DNA from: Streptomyces subrutilus
GTDB lineage: Bacteria; Actinomycetota; Actinomycetes; Streptomycetales; Streptomycetaceae
DNA: 64,000 nucleotides
Direction of reading: 5' to 3'
Assembly: GCF_008704535.1 (NCBI RefSeq)
Contig: NZ_CP023701.1
Location: forward strand, 4,032,501-4,096,500
The position numbers and the translations under genes were made by a program. The first letter of the stretch is position 1. Every line of letters begins with the position of its first letter. This document shows positions 1-8,739 of this stretch, one piece after another. The notes beneath the pieces were generated by a model. That model worked only from the letters and a program-made list of their open reading frames with translations. It was not told the DNA's origin and made no database searches.

Positions 1-268
1 GCTCGACGTGCCCGTGACCCGGGTGGAGAGCGAGGGGCCGGTCATCACCCGGGTCGCGCTCCAGACCACGGGCGGGGAGATCCGGGTGGAGCGCCCCGGG
101 GGCTCGCTGGCCACGCTGTCCCTGCCGGGCAGCCCCGACCGCAGGGTGGCCCTGAAGATCCGCAGCGGGGCCGAGCTGATCGCGGAGGAGCTGCGGCGCC
201 TCGACGCGGACGAGGTCTACGGCTCCGCGCTGCGCCACCGGCCGCCCCAGGCCGCGCCCTCCGCGTAG
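1..268 (+). CDS. Glucose-6-phosphate dehydrogenase assembly protein OpcA-like, C-terminal fragment
   Basis: Only the last 88 codons are in the window; the frame is open from base 2 to the TAG stop. The visible tail resembles the C-terminus of actinobacterial OpcA as I remember it: a β-rich stretch followed by PDRRVALKIRSGAELIAEEL and a terminal RRLDADEVY motif. OpcA is needed for full activity or assembly of glucose-6-phosphate dehydrogenase in the oxidative pentose phosphate pathway. The upstream partner zwf would lie outside the window, so the assignment rests on this short tail alone and another protein with a similar end is possible. It is convergent with the next gene. Confidence 0.5.
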   Translation, partial: LDVPVTRVESEGPVITRVALQTTGGEIRVERPGGSLATLSLPGSPDRRVALKIRSGAELIAEELRRLDADEVYGSALRHRPPQAAPSA

Positions 269-398
269 CGGGCACCCGGCGGGCCGCCCCGCCGCGGCCC
301 GCCGCGCGGAGGCCGGACGCCCCGGCCGGAGCGCCCCGGCCGGCCGCCGCGGCCCGCCCGGCGGCGGTCACCGGGGGACTCGGCGCCCGCTCGGAGCG

Positions 399-1013
399 CT
401 ACGCCCGCTCCGCCTTGGCCGCCTTCGCGGCGGCCTTCATCTCCTGCTTGTGGGCGCGCACCTTCGCCAGCGACTCCGGGCCCGTGATGTCCGCCGCCGA
501 GCGGTATACGCCCTGCGGCCCGTACCCGCCGGCCGCCTCCCGCCAGCCCTTCGGGCGCACCCCGAGCCGCTTGCCCAGCAGCGCCAGGAAGATCTGGGCC
601 TTCTGCTCGCCGAAGCCCGGCAGTTCCCGCAGCCGCCGCAGCAGCTCCTCGCCCGTCCCCGCGTCGGCCCACACGGCCCCGGCATCCGCGTCGTAGTGCT
701 CCACCAGGTACGCGCAGAGCTGCTGGACCCGCTTGGCCATCGACCCGGGGTAGCGGTGGACGGCGGGCTTCTCGGAGAGGAGGGCCGCGAAGGCGTCCGG
801 GTCGTACGCGGCGATGGCGTGCGCGTCGAGGTCGTCCGAGCCGAGCCGCCGGGCGATGGTCCAGGGCCCCGAGAACGCCCACTCCATCGGCACCTGCTGG
901 TCGAGCAGCATTCCGACGAGGGCGGCGAGCGGGCTGCGGGAGAGCAGCGCGTCGGCCTCCGGTTCCTGTGCGAGGTGGAGGGTGATGTCCTTGTCCATGC
1001 CTCCAGCGTCCAC
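399..1013 (-). CDS. HhH-GPD-family base-excision DNA repair protein
   Basis: A 204-residue protein of the compact actinobacterial HhH-GPD group. The helix-hairpin-helix is visible as LRELPGFGEQKAQIFLALL around residues 128–146, the DNA-binding element of Nth/AlkA-type glycosylases. The N-terminal half (SPLAALVGMLLDQQVPMEWAF) matches the opening helices of the same fold. There is no C-terminal Fe-S cysteine cluster, and the tail is a basic KAAAKAAKAERA run that may contact DNA. The GTG start at 1013 has GGGGAG about 10 nt upstream; an internal ATG at 998 has GGAGG only 1 nt away, too close to use. Substrate lesion unknown. It stands alone, convergent with the opcA-like gene. Confidence 0.75.
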   Translation of the reverse strand: MDAGGMDKDITLHLAQEPEADALLSRSPLAALVGMLLDQQVPMEWAFSGPWTIARRLGSDDLDAHAIAAYDPDAFAALLSEKPAVHRYPGSMAKRVQQLCAYLVEHYDADAGAVWADAGTGEELLRRLRELPGFGEQKAQIFLALLGKRLGVRPKGWREAAGGYGPQGVYRSAADITGPESLAKVRAHKQEMKAAAKAAKAERA

Positions 1014-1208
1014 CGCCCGGCCGCTCCCCGCGCGGCCGGCGCACCGCGCGCATGGCGCGGGAACGACTGGCCCGCGCGCACGCGGGCCGCGAGAGGCGGG
1101 CCGCGACGCAGGAGTCGATCGACCGTGGCCGAGTTCCCGGAAGGCGCACCGTGCCGGGTTGCGATGTTCACCGACGTGGAGGGCGCAGGCCGGGGCCGAA
1201 GGACGGGG

Positions 1209-1685
1209 CTACGGCCCCGGGACCGGCGGTGTCATCGTGCCGAACCACACGTGGGTGACCGCGCTGACGTAGCGCGCCCCGCACCGGTCGGAGGGGACCA
1301 CCAGCTGGCTGCCCGCCTCGTCGAGGTCCTCCCCGTCGAGGCGGGTGGCCAGCAGCACCGGCGCATCGCCGAAATCGGCGTCGAGCTCCGCCCAGGACAG
1401 GACGGTGTGGTGCCCGTCCCCGCCGCTCACCGCCAGCAGGAAGCGGCTGCGGTCCTTGCGTCTGCGGACGTCGAAGGCGGGCCCCGCGTCCGCGACCACC
1501 TCGCGCAACAGGGGTCCCTCGAACACGTGGCGCCGGGAGCCGTCCGTCGCGCAGTCGAAGGTGACCGCGGCCCGGTGCTGCGCCCAGCGGCGCAGGTCCG
1601 CGACGCTCAGGTTCGCCGGGTGGTCCAGAGCGCCGTGCAGCATCAGTTCGGCCATGTCCGGTTGATGCCCGTGACGACTTGTCAT
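1209..1685 (-). CDS. Small molybdopterin-domain (SUOX/YedY-like) oxidoreductase protein
   Basis: A 158-residue protein resembling the molybdopterin-binding domain of the sulfite oxidase family. TFDCATDGSRRHVFEGPLL corresponds to the region holding the Mo-liganding cysteine and the W-x-G-V-P-L segment, and SQLVVPSDRCGARYVSAVTHV to the late R-L-V-V-P / K-W-V motif. It is about half the usual catalytic subunit length and has no export signal, dimerisation domain or haem domain. The ATG has GAGG 5 nt upstream. It lies 50 nt downstream of the xanthine dehydrogenase-type molybdenum subunit on the same strand, so it is probably the last gene of that operon. A role as molybdopterin carrier or accessory protein is inference. 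Confidence 0.55.
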   Translation of the reverse strand: MTSRHGHQPDMAELMLHGALDHPANLSVADLRRWAQHRAAVTFDCATDGSRRHVFEGPLLREVVADAGPAFDVRRRKDRSRFLLAVSGGDGHHTVLSWAELDADFGDAPVLLATRLDGEDLDEAGSQLVVPSDRCGARYVSAVTHVWFGTMTPPVPGP

Positions 1686-1735
1686 GGAACCTCATCTGCG
1701 AGGTTCAGGGCTTGTTACAACCCGCAGACGTGGTC

Positions 1736-4507
1736 TCACTCGTGGGTTCTGTCTTGCATCTTCTGCCATACGACATCGCGCGTCACCGGCATCTCGGTGA
1801 AGCGCACGCCGGTCGCGTCCCGCAGCGCGTTGGCGAACGCGGGCGCCACCGGGTTGAAGGGGCTCTCGCTCATGGACTTGGCGCCCAGCGGGCCGATCGC
1901 GTCCGAGGTCTCCATGAAGTGCACCTCGGTGCGCGGGACGTCCGCGTACTGCGGGAGCCGGTAGCGGCGGAAGGCGGCCGTGGTGACCTCGCCGCGCCCG
2001 TCCACCCGTACGGTCTCGAAGAGGGTCGCGCCCAGCGCCTGGGCGACGCCCCCCTCCACCTGGCCGCGGCACTGCATCGGGTTCATGACCTTGCCCGCGT
2101 CCGCCGCGTGCACGCTGCGCAGGATCTTCATCTCGCCCGTGCCCGGGTCCACGGCCAGCCGGAACCACTGGGCGTTGAAGGCCACCGAGCGGGGGGAGCC
2201 GCCCCAGTGGCCGTCCGCCGCGATCTCGTCGAGCCTGCCCTTGTCGTGCGCGGCCTCGTACAGCTCCTTCAGGGTCACGGTGCGGCCCGCGCACTCGAAG
2301 GCCTCGGCCTCCAGCTTGCACAGGTGCCGGGCCACGCCCGTGTGCCGGGCGGCGAAGGACTTCAGCCGCTCCGCGAGCGAGTCGGCCGCCAGCATCACGG
2401 CCTTGCCCGCCACCACCGTGCCGGCCGAGCCGAAGGCGCCCGTGTCGTGGCGGACCACGTCGGTGTCGGACTGGCGGACCGTGATCCGGTCGACCGTGGT
2501 GTTCAGCGCGCCCGCGGTGATCTGCTTGTGCACGGTCGTCGTGCCGTTGCCGAACTCCGCCGTGCCGACCGCGATGTCGTACGTGCCGTCGCGCAGCAGG
2601 CTGACCCGGGCGTCGGCGAAGTGGCCGCCGGGCGGCCCGGTCGCGATCATCGCGACCGCCGTGCCCGTCCCGGTGAGCCAGCCCTCCGGGACGTCCTCGT
2701 GGCTGCGGTCCTCGGCGATGGCCCCGCGCACGACGTCCATGCACTGCTTCAACCCGTACGAGGCGATGAACAGGTCCTCCTCGTGGCCGATCGGGGTCAC
2801 CATGTGGTCGCCGGGGCCGATGACGTTCTTCTCGCGCAGGACGAGCGGGTCCATGCCGAGCCGGAGCGCGAGCTCGTCCATCGCCGATTCGAGGGCGAAG
2901 AGCACCTGGCCCAGGCCGTAGCCGCGGAAGGCGCCCGCCGGTACGCCGTTGGTGTAGACCGCGTACGCCTCCACCTCCTTGTTCGGCGCCCGGTAGACGG
3001 CGAAGGACTCGCCGACGCTGTGGAACATGACCGCCGGGCCGTGGTTGCCGTAGGCGCCGGTGTTGGAGACGACGCGGATGCGCAGCGCGGTGAGGGTGCC
3101 GTCGGCCTTGGCGCCGATCTTGACGGTGATCTTGAAGGGGTGGCGGGTGGTGGCACCGTAGAACTGCTCGGCCCGGGTGAATTCGAGTTTCACCGGCCGG
3201 CGCAGCTTCAGGGCGGCGAGGACCACGATGTCCTCGGTCAGCATCTCCTGCTTGCCACCGAACCCGCCGCCCACGCGGCCCGCGACGACGCGGACCTCGT
3301 CCTCGTCGAGGTCGTAGAGGGCGCACAGCGCCCGCCGGGTCAGGAACGGCGCCTGGGTGGAGGAGCGGACGGTGATGCGCTCGCCGTCGCCCTCCTCCTT
3401 GGGTTCGAAGTACGCGACGCTGCCGTGCGTCTCCAGGCTCGCGTGCTGCACGCGCTGGGTCTGGAAGGTCTCCTCGTAGACGACGTCCGCCTCCGCATAG
3501 CCCCGCTCCATGTCCCCGAGCGTGTTGTGCACCTCGCCGCACACGTTGTTCTCGGCGCGGAAGATCCCCGACTCGGGGCCCTTGGGGTGGAGGACGGGGG
3601 CGCCCGGAAGCATCGCCTCCTCCGGGTCGATCACGTACGGGAGCTCCTCGTACGCGACGACCACCCGGCGGCAGCCCTCCTCGGCCGCCTGCTCGCTGTC
3701 GGCGACGACGGCCGCCACGCGCTGGCCGACGAAGCGGACCACGTCGTCCAGGACGCGGGTGTCCATCGGGTCCTCGGTGGGGTGCTCGTGGCGCGCGGAG
3801 GAGTAGAGCCGGTCGGGGGCGTCGTGGTGGGTGAACACGGCGTGCACGCCCGGCACGGCCAGCGCCTCGGAGGTGTCGATGGAGACGATCCGGGCGTGCG
3901 GGTGGGGGGAGCGCAGCAGCTTCATGTGCAGCAGCCCCGGCACCTCGACGTCGAAGGTGTAGCGCGCGGTGCCGGTCACCACCTGGGGGCCGGCGGGGGC
4001 GCCGAGGCTGCGGCCCACGGCCTTGCCCGCGCAGGGGGTTTCGGTGTGCTTCACCCCGCGTACGGCGTCCTCGATGGCGCGGTAGCCCGTGCAGCGGCAG
4101 ATGTTGCCCTTGAAGGCGCGGGGGAGGTCGTCGAGCTTGCCGTCGTCGTGGCAGGTGCCCCGCTCCTGCTGGAGCGCGGAGGTGGTCATCAGGAAGCCGG
4201 CCGTGCAGAATCCGCACTGGAAGCCCTGGGCGTCCAGGAACTGCTGCTGGGCGGGGTGCAGCTCGCCCTCCGGTGACGCGAGGCCCTCGACGGTGGTCAC
4301 GGAGCGGCCCTCGGCGCGGACGGCCGGATAGAGGCAGCTGTGCACCGGCTGACCGTCGACGTGGACGGTGCAGGCCCCGCAGTCGCCCTGGTCGCAGCCC
4401 TTCTTCACGCCGAACCAGCCGCGCTCGCGCAGGTAGGTGCGCAGGCACTGGCCGGAGCGGGGCTCGGCGTCGAACCGCTGCTTGTTGATCTCGATCTCGT
4501 AGCTCAT
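1736..4507 (-). CDS. Xanthine dehydrogenase-family protein, fused 2Fe-2S and molybdopterin-binding subunits
   Basis: A 923-residue fusion of two normally separate subunits. Residues 1–155 carry both [2Fe-2S] sites: C38/C43/C46/C58 (plant ferredoxin type) and C98/C101/C137/C139. From about residue 165 the molybdopterin domain follows, with VGGGFGGK, GAFRGYG, GQVEGGVAQALG and a late GAKSMSESPFN containing the probable active-site Glu. The expected reaction is hydroxylation of xanthine or hypoxanthine toward urate, consistent with the divergent PucR gene; aldehyde or other purine substrates cannot be excluded. Its ATG overlaps the stop of the FAD subunit (ATGA) with GGAGG upstream, so the two are translationally coupled. 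The second cluster reads CGFCTAG rather than the usual CGFCTPG. Confidence 0.85.
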   Translation of the reverse strand: MSYEIEINKQRFDAEPRSGQCLRTYLRERGWFGVKKGCDQGDCGACTVHVDGQPVHSCLYPAVRAEGRSVTTVEGLASPEGELHPAQQQFLDAQGFQCGFCTAGFLMTTSALQQERGTCHDDGKLDDLPRAFKGNICRCTGYRAIEDAVRGVKHTETPCAGKAVGRSLGAPAGPQVVTGTARYTFDVEVPGLLHMKLLRSPHPHARIVSIDTSEALAVPGVHAVFTHHDAPDRLYSSARHEHPTEDPMDTRVLDDVVRFVGQRVAAVVADSEQAAEEGCRRVVVAYEELPYVIDPEEAMLPGAPVLHPKGPESGIFRAENNVCGEVHNTLGDMERGYAEADVVYEETFQTQRVQHASLETHGSVAYFEPKEEGDGERITVRSSTQAPFLTRRALCALYDLDEDEVRVVAGRVGGGFGGKQEMLTEDIVVLAALKLRRPVKLEFTRAEQFYGATTRHPFKITVKIGAKADGTLTALRIRVVSNTGAYGNHGPAVMFHSVGESFAVYRAPNKEVEAYAVYTNGVPAGAFRGYGLGQVLFALESAMDELALRLGMDPLVLREKNVIGPGDHMVTPIGHEEDLFIASYGLKQCMDVVRGAIAEDRSHEDVPEGWLTGTGTAVAMIATGPPGGHFADARVSLLRDGTYDIAVGTAEFGNGTTTVHKQITAGALNTTVDRITVRQSDTDVVRHDTGAFGSAGTVVAGKAVMLAADSLAERLKSFAARHTGVARHLCKLEAEAFECAGRTVTLKELYEAAHDKGRLDEIAADGHWGGSPRSVAFNAQWFRLAVDPGTGEMKILRSVHAADAGKVMNPMQCRGQVEGGVAQALGATLFETVRVDGRGEVTTAAFRRYRLPQYADVPRTEVHFMETSDAIGPLGAKSMSESPFNPVAPAFANALRDATGVRFTEMPVTRDVVWQKMQDRTHE

Positions 4508-5400
4508 CGGGAGACCTCCGGTCCGGTGGCGGCGGCGGGGGCCGCGGGGTCTGCGGGATCTGCGGGGTATGCGGGGTATGCGGGGTCTGCGGGGTCGAGT
4601 TCGCGGCGGACCTCCTCGGCCAGGCGCAGGCCCATGTGGCGGCGCCAGGCGGGCAGCCCGTGGATGTCGTCGAACCACTCGTCGGGGCGGACGGCGGTGT
4701 CGATCGCCTCCCGCAGTTCGGCGGCGCCGGGCGGCAGCGGGAACCAGAAGCGGAAGGGCCGCGTGGTGGCGGCGGTGACCGTGACCGCGAGCGAGCCGTC
4801 CGCCGGGTCGGACGCCCCCACGACCAGGGCGCCGGAGCGGCCGAGCCCGTAGAGCGAGGCCTGCCGGAAGGCCGTACGGGAGTCCAGCGCGCGGGCGGGC
4901 AGCCGGACCGAGCGCAGCAGCTCGCCGTCCTTCAGGTCCTTGACGCCGGCGCCCAGGATGAAGTCGGCGACGGGCAGCCGCCGGGTGGCGCCGTCCTGGC
5001 CCTGGAGGAGGACGGTGCCGTCGAGGGCGGCGGTCAGGGAGATCATCGGGCCGGCGGGCAGGCCGTTGCAGAGGTTCCCGCCCACCGTGGCCATGTTCCA
5101 GATCTTGAAGCTGGCCAGGAAGGCCCGGCAGCACTGCTCGAAGAGCGGGGCGGCCGTCGCCGGCAGGGTCCGGCCGAACCGCGACAGCTCGGTGATGGTG
5201 CAGGTCGCTGCGATGTCCAGGGAGCCGTCCGGCTGCCAGGACAACGGCGGCCAGCCCATCCGGGAGAGGTCGACGAGGCGTCGGATGTGCGGCTGCGGCT
5301 CGGAGAAGAGATACGTGCCCCCGCCGAGCCAGGCATCACCCGGGCGCCACGGCTCGCGCCGGCGGGCGTCCCGCACGTCGAGCACCGTGTTGAGATCCAT
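4504..5400 (-). CDS. Xanthine dehydrogenase-family FAD-binding subunit
   Basis: A 298-residue FAD-binding subunit of a molybdenum hydroxylase (XdhB/CoxM type). WLGGGTYL near residue 25 and NMATVGGNLCNGLPAGPM near residues 100–117 are the two FAD-contact motifs of this fold. It passes electrons from the Fe-S clusters of the following subunit to NAD+ or O2. The C-terminus ends in a low-complexity repeat of D-P-A and Y-P-A units encoded by short tandem DNA repeats (about 4530–4600), which is unusual for the family and probably a disordered extension. First gene of the minus-strand operon; GGTGG lies 6 nt before the ATG. Divergent from pucR. Confidence 0.85.
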   Translation of the reverse strand: MDLNTVLDVRDARRREPWRPGDAWLGGGTYLFSEPQPHIRRLVDLSRMGWPPLSWQPDGSLDIAATCTITELSRFGRTLPATAAPLFEQCCRAFLASFKIWNMATVGGNLCNGLPAGPMISLTAALDGTVLLQGQDGATRRLPVADFILGAGVKDLKDGELLRSVRLPARALDSRTAFRQASLYGLGRSGALVVGASDPADGSLAVTVTAATTRPFRFWFPLPPGAAELREAIDTAVRPDEWFDDIHGLPAWRRHMGLRLAEEVRRELDPADPAYPAYPADPADPAAPAAATGPEVSR

Positions 5401-5623
5401 TTCGCGCCACCGACCTCTCACCGTTGGAGTGTTTCCGGTCAGTGAAGCAACGCGGACGGGGCCGCGACGACTGGTCCCGGCCACGGAAACGCACGGGCCC
5501 CCGGGGGTTTGTCCTGGATGATCGACCAAGAGGGAATGGCAGGTCTTGCCCTTGCATTTACGATGGGCTTTCACGTATTCACCTGGCGAATGTGGGTTCT
5601 GCCCACCGCAAGGAGTCCCCGTC

Positions 5624-7081
5624 ATGCACGTCCTCGACCTGCTCCAGTCCGACGATCTCGGCCTCACCCTGCTCTGGGGGGATGAAGCCCTTCTCGGCCA
5701 AGAGGTCAGCGGGGTCACGGCCACCGACCTGGAGGACCCCGGCCGCTTCCTCGGCCCCGGGGAGCTCGTCCTCAGCGGGCTCGTGTGGTGGTCGGCGGGC
5801 GACCCGGCGAAGGCGGAACGCTTCGTCGCCGCGCTGGCCGAGGCCGGGGCCACCGCCCTCCTCGCCGGCGAGGAGACCCACGGGCGGGTCCCCGACGAGC
5901 TCGTCGCCGCCTGCCGCGCCCGCCGGGTGCCCATCGTCGCGGTCCCCGCGCGGACCAGCTTCCGGGCCGTCACCGAGACGGTGTACCTGCGCCAGTGGGG
6001 CGACCTCAGCCGCCGCCCGACGCGGCTGTTCGCCCTGCCCGAGAACGTCCGCGGCGAGCTGAGCCGGCTCCTGGAGAGCGGCGCCGGCCCCGCCGAACTG
6101 CTCGACCGGGCCTGCGCCCACCTGGGCCGGGTCTCCTGCTACCTGCTCACCGCGAGCGGCCGCACCGTGGCCCGCACCCCCTCCGCGCCCGCCCTCCCGG
6201 CCGGCCGCGCGGCCGGGACGCCCGGGCGCGGCGGGGTCTCGCTGCGCGTCGAGGCCGAGGGGTCCGCGTACGACGCCTGGCAGTTGCACCTCCCGGACGC
6301 GGACGCGGCGCCGCCCCGGGTGCTCCACGAGATCGCCGAGGTGCTGGCCCAGTACCGCGACGGGCAGGCCCGCCGCACCGCCGCCCGGCGCGCGGCCGGC
6401 CAGGAGCTGATCGCGCTGCTGGAGGGGCCGTGCCCGGCCGACCCCGGGGCGCTGGAGGAGGCCCTCGGCGCGGCCGGACTGCCGCAGGGCGGTCCGTACC
6501 GGGCCCTCGCGTCGACCTCCTCCGACGCCCTGGCCGAGGCACTGGACCACCTGGACGGGGCCCGGTACGCGGTGGGCCGCGCGGCCGCCGTGCTGTACGA
6601 GCCCCCGGGCACGGAGCGCGACCCGGTCTCCCGGCTCGGCCCGGTGTGGCCGCTGATCCAGGCGTGCGCGGACCCGGGGGCCGACCTGCGGCTGGGCGCC
6701 GGCGCCCGGGTGGCGGGGGCCGAGGGGCTGCGCACCTCGCTGAGCCAGGCCCGCTTCGCGCTGACCGCGGCGGACGCGCGGGTCCCGGTCCGCGGGATGG
6801 AGCGGTTGGACAGCCTCGCGGAACTGCTGGCCGGGGTGCCGCCGGAGGTCCGCTCGGTGTTCGGGGCGCGGACCCTGGGGGCGCTCGGGGACGGGATGCT
6901 CCGCGAGACGCTGGAGGTCTTCCTCGCCAACAACTGCTCGTGGACGCGCACGGCCGAGGCGCTGCACCTGCACGTCAACACGGTGCACTACCGGATCGAG
7001 CGGGTGGAGGCGCTGACCGGCCGCGACCTGTCCCGCCTGGACCACAAGCTGGACCTGTACGCGGCCCTGCGCTGCGGCTGA
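5624..7081 (+). CDS. pucR: PucR-family transcriptional regulator of purine catabolism
   Basis: A 485-residue protein with the PucR N-terminal sensor domain (roughly residues 1–125, starting MHVLDLLQSDDLGLTLLWG) and a C-terminal PucR-type helix-turn-helix (roughly 430–485, with NNCSWTRTAEALHLHVNTVH). In Bacillus PucR activates purine degradation genes. The divergent placement against the xanthine dehydrogenase operon, sharing a 223-bp intergenic region, supports local control of those genes. The ATG at 5624 was chosen because AAGGAG lies 8 nt upstream; the reading frame stays open further upstream but those codons overlap the promoter region. The inducing purine metabolite is not visible from sequence. 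Confidence 0.8.
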   Translation: MHVLDLLQSDDLGLTLLWGDEALLGQEVSGVTATDLEDPGRFLGPGELVLSGLVWWSAGDPAKAERFVAALAEAGATALLAGEETHGRVPDELVAACRARRVPIVAVPARTSFRAVTETVYLRQWGDLSRRPTRLFALPENVRGELSRLLESGAGPAELLDRACAHLGRVSCYLLTASGRTVARTPSAPALPAGRAAGTPGRGGVSLRVEAEGSAYDAWQLHLPDADAAPPRVLHEIAEVLAQYRDGQARRTAARRAAGQELIALLEGPCPADPGALEEALGAAGLPQGGPYRALASTSSDALAEALDHLDGARYAVGRAAAVLYEPPGTERDPVSRLGPVWPLIQACADPGADLRLGAGARVAGAEGLRTSLSQARFALTAADARVPVRGMERLDSLAELLAGVPPEVRSVFGARTLGALGDGMLRETLEVFLANNCSWTRTAEALHLHVNTVHYRIERVEALTGRDLSRLDHKLDLYAALRCG

Positions 7082-7113
7082 CCGGGGCGCGGAACCGTGC
7101 GCCGGCCGGGCCC

Positions 7114-7512
7114 TCAGCCCAGGTCGACGTGGACCTCGGTGGACTTCACCCGCGCGGTCACCGTCACCCCGACCTCGATGCCGAGCTGCTCCACCGACTC
7201 CCGGGTCACCAGGGAGACGACGCGGTGCGGACCCGACTGGACCTCCACCTGGGCGGCCACCTCGTCGAGCCGGACCCGGGTGACGATCCCGGCGAAGGAG
7301 TTCCGTACGGAGGTGGCGGGCGCGTGCGGCGGCGGCGGGTGCGGCCCGGCGGCCCGCTCCTTGGCGAAGCCGGCCAGCGCCGCCCCGTCGATGCTCCGGC
7401 ACCCGTCCGGACCGCGCAGCGCGGGCAGCCGCCCCGCGTCCGCCCAGCGGCGGACGGTCTCGGGGCTCACGCACAGCAGGTCGGCGGCCTGCCCGATGGA
7501 GTACGACGGCAC
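7114..7512 (-). CDS. HTH–TOBE (molbindin) protein
   Basis: A 132-residue two-domain protein. Residues 1–50 form a MerR/excisionase-type helix-turn-helix (SIGQAADLLCVSPETVRRWADAG), and residues 65–132 form a Mop/TOBE domain (VRNSFAGIVTRVRLDEVAAQVEVQ) that binds molybdate in molbindins. The linker is a short histidine/proline stretch. Together this suggests a molybdate-responsive DNA-binding protein, fitting the adjacent molybdenum enzyme operon, although the position alone does not prove that it regulates xdh. GTG start. It is convergent with pucR, 32 nt apart. The architecture is recurrent in actinobacteria, so this is not a novel fusion. Confidence 0.75.
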   Translation of the reverse strand: MPSYSIGQAADLLCVSPETVRRWADAGRLPALRGPDGCRSIDGAALAGFAKERAAGPHPPPPHAPATSVRNSFAGIVTRVRLDEVAAQVEVQSGPHRVVSLVTRESVEQLGIEVGVTVTARVKSTEVHVDLG

Positions 7513-7582
7513 GCCCGCAGCTTAGGCCGTGCCGGGCCCCGGCGGCCGGGTCACGGCCGGGGCCTCCCGCCGCGCGGCCCCG

Positions 7583-8278
7583 TCACCGCCGGAGCAGGAC
7601 GATCACCGGACCCCGCATCGTCAGCGGCACGTTGCCCAGGGCGTACGGCACGGTCGTCCCCAGGGCCGGGATCTGGCTGCGCGCCCGTTCCGTGAGCGCG
7701 CCGAGCGCGGCGGTGGTGGTCTGGGCCCCGGCGAGGGCGCCGAGCAGGACCGGCAGCGGCAGCCGCTGCACGAAGTGCGCGTAGAGGAACCCGGCCGGCA
7801 GCGGCAGCGTCGTGACGGCCTCGCCCCACAGCAGCAGCGGCCAGCCCGCCTACGCAGACCGGGCACGAAGCTGGGACCGGGTGTCGCCGAGCTCGATCCG
7901 GGTGTCGGGGTCGTGTTCGAGGATCTCGCCCGCGCGGCGCAGCCGGGTGATGTAGAGCCGCCGGCCGGCGGCCTTCTGCTCGGCCTCGAAGGAGCCGACG
8001 GTGCGGCCGGCGAAGCGCGGCACGTCCACGGCGTAGGCGCGCAGCACGTGCCGGTAGTAGCCCTCGCCCGCGTCGGGGTCCGGGTCGACGGCCTCCGGGT
8101 CGGCGGCGAGCACGGCGCTCTCGGCCCCCCGCCCCCGCTCCGCACGCCCGGCGGACCCGAACGGCGCCCGACCGCCGCGGCCTTCGCGGCGCGGGCCGGG
8201 GCGCGCGCCCCGGGCCGCGACGGACACCGGTAGGGGAACCATGGGGAAAAGTGCGCCGGGAAGCGCGAAGAGCCCCAC
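7583..8278 (-). pseudogene. Decayed AspT/YidE-type transporter
   Basis: One minus-strand frame runs from 8278 to a TAG at 7850–7852 and continues in the same frame to a TGA at 7583. The first part contains a TrkA-C (RCK_C)-like segment (GRTVGSFEAEQ … DTRIELGDT). The part after the TAG carries the hydrophobic end of AspT-type aspartate:alanine exchangers, including LLGALAGAQTTTAALGALTE and a terminal TVPYALGNVPLTMRGPVIV. Around the TAG a neighbouring frame reads GPSFVPGLRRR, so two compensating indels are likely. The N-terminal membrane domain and half of the second one are missing. The extreme 5' part (about 8150–8278) looks like non-coding sequence, so the true left edge is uncertain. Family assignment is from memory. 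Confidence 0.5.
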
Positions 8279-8298
8279 CGCAAGCGGTGGGGCTCTTC
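8267..8298 (-). terminator. Hairpin terminator of tRNA-Ser
   Basis: Perfect 14-bp stem (GAAGAGCCCCACCG / CGGTGGGGCTCTTC) with a CAAG loop, 26 nt past the 3' end of the minus-strand tRNA-Ser gene. There is no U-tract, as is common in Streptomyces. Confidence 0.75.
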
Positions 8299-8324
8299 AA
8301 CGTATTGCCCGGTGAGAGCAATGG

Positions 8325-8409
8325 CGGAGGATACGAGATTCGAACTCGTGAGGGGTTGCCCCCAACACGCTTTCCAAGCGTGCGCCCTAGGCCACTAGGC
8401 GAATCCTCC
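8325..8409 (-). tRNA. tRNA-Ser(GGA)
   Basis: An 85-nt class II tRNA on the minus strand. The 7-bp acceptor stem GGAGGAT/ATCCTCC, anticodon loop CUUGGAAA with anticodon GGA, a long variable arm (GUUGGGGGCAACCCCU region) and a GTTCGAATC T-loop are all visible. Discriminator G; CCA is encoded at 8322–8324. Confidence 0.95.
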
Positions 8410-8520
8410 GCGGCAAACAATACAAGACGTTGAGGGGTGCTCGCGAACGTGATCGTCCGGCCGCTTCGGGGACGGAGTCCGGGTCGATTCCGGGGCCCCG
8501 CATCCGCTAGGGTGGGGCCA

Positions 8521-8606
8521 GCCCCTCACGTGGCGCTATCTCACCCAACTCCCCCAGGGCCGGAAGGCAGCAAGGGTAAGTGGGCTCTGGCGGGTGCGTG
8601 GGGGGC
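8521..8606 (+). ncRNA. ffs: Signal recognition particle RNA (4.5S type)
   Basis: The conserved Ffh-binding hairpin is seen as GGGCCGGAAGGCAGCAAGGG at about 8557–8576, closed by a long imperfect helix whose ends, GCCCCTCACG (8521–8530) and CGTGGGGGGC (8597–8606), pair over 10 bp with one G·U. This is the short bacterial SRP RNA that pairs with Ffh to target membrane and secreted proteins. Location between tRNA-Ser and dnaX matches other Streptomyces. The exact 5' and 3' ends are estimated from the helix. Confidence 0.9.
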
Positions 8607-8726
8607 GCTTTGCGTTCCGGGGCGGCCACCCCGGACGGCCCGCGCGCGGAGTCGCCGAAGCGGGCGGGGCGGTGCGGGGCGCGGAGCGCGTGGCGGCGGC
8701 GGGCCGCCGTTGTCGGCGGGCCCGGA

Positions 8727-8732
8727 TAACCT
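8727..8732 (+). promoter_or_regulatory. Candidate -10 box of dnaX (leaderless)
   Basis: TAACCT (TANNNT) ends 7 nt before the GTG start of dnaX and no Shine–Dalgarno sequence lies between, so transcription probably begins at or next to the start codon. Confidence 0.5.
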
Positions 8733-8739
8733 CGTATAC

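Noticed and set aside
1679..4276. Long plus-strand frame opposite the xanthine dehydrogenase gene
   Set aside because: It is a GC-bias shadow of the real minus-strand gene: Arg/Val/Gly-rich with no recognisable motif. The same applies to other long opposite-strand frames over dnaX, hrpA, purL and the cyclase homologue.
8437..8739. Open frame continuing upstream of dnaX through the SRP RNA
   Set aside because: The region encodes the SRP RNA, and the conserved DnaX N-terminus begins at the GTG at 8740 next to a -10-like box.
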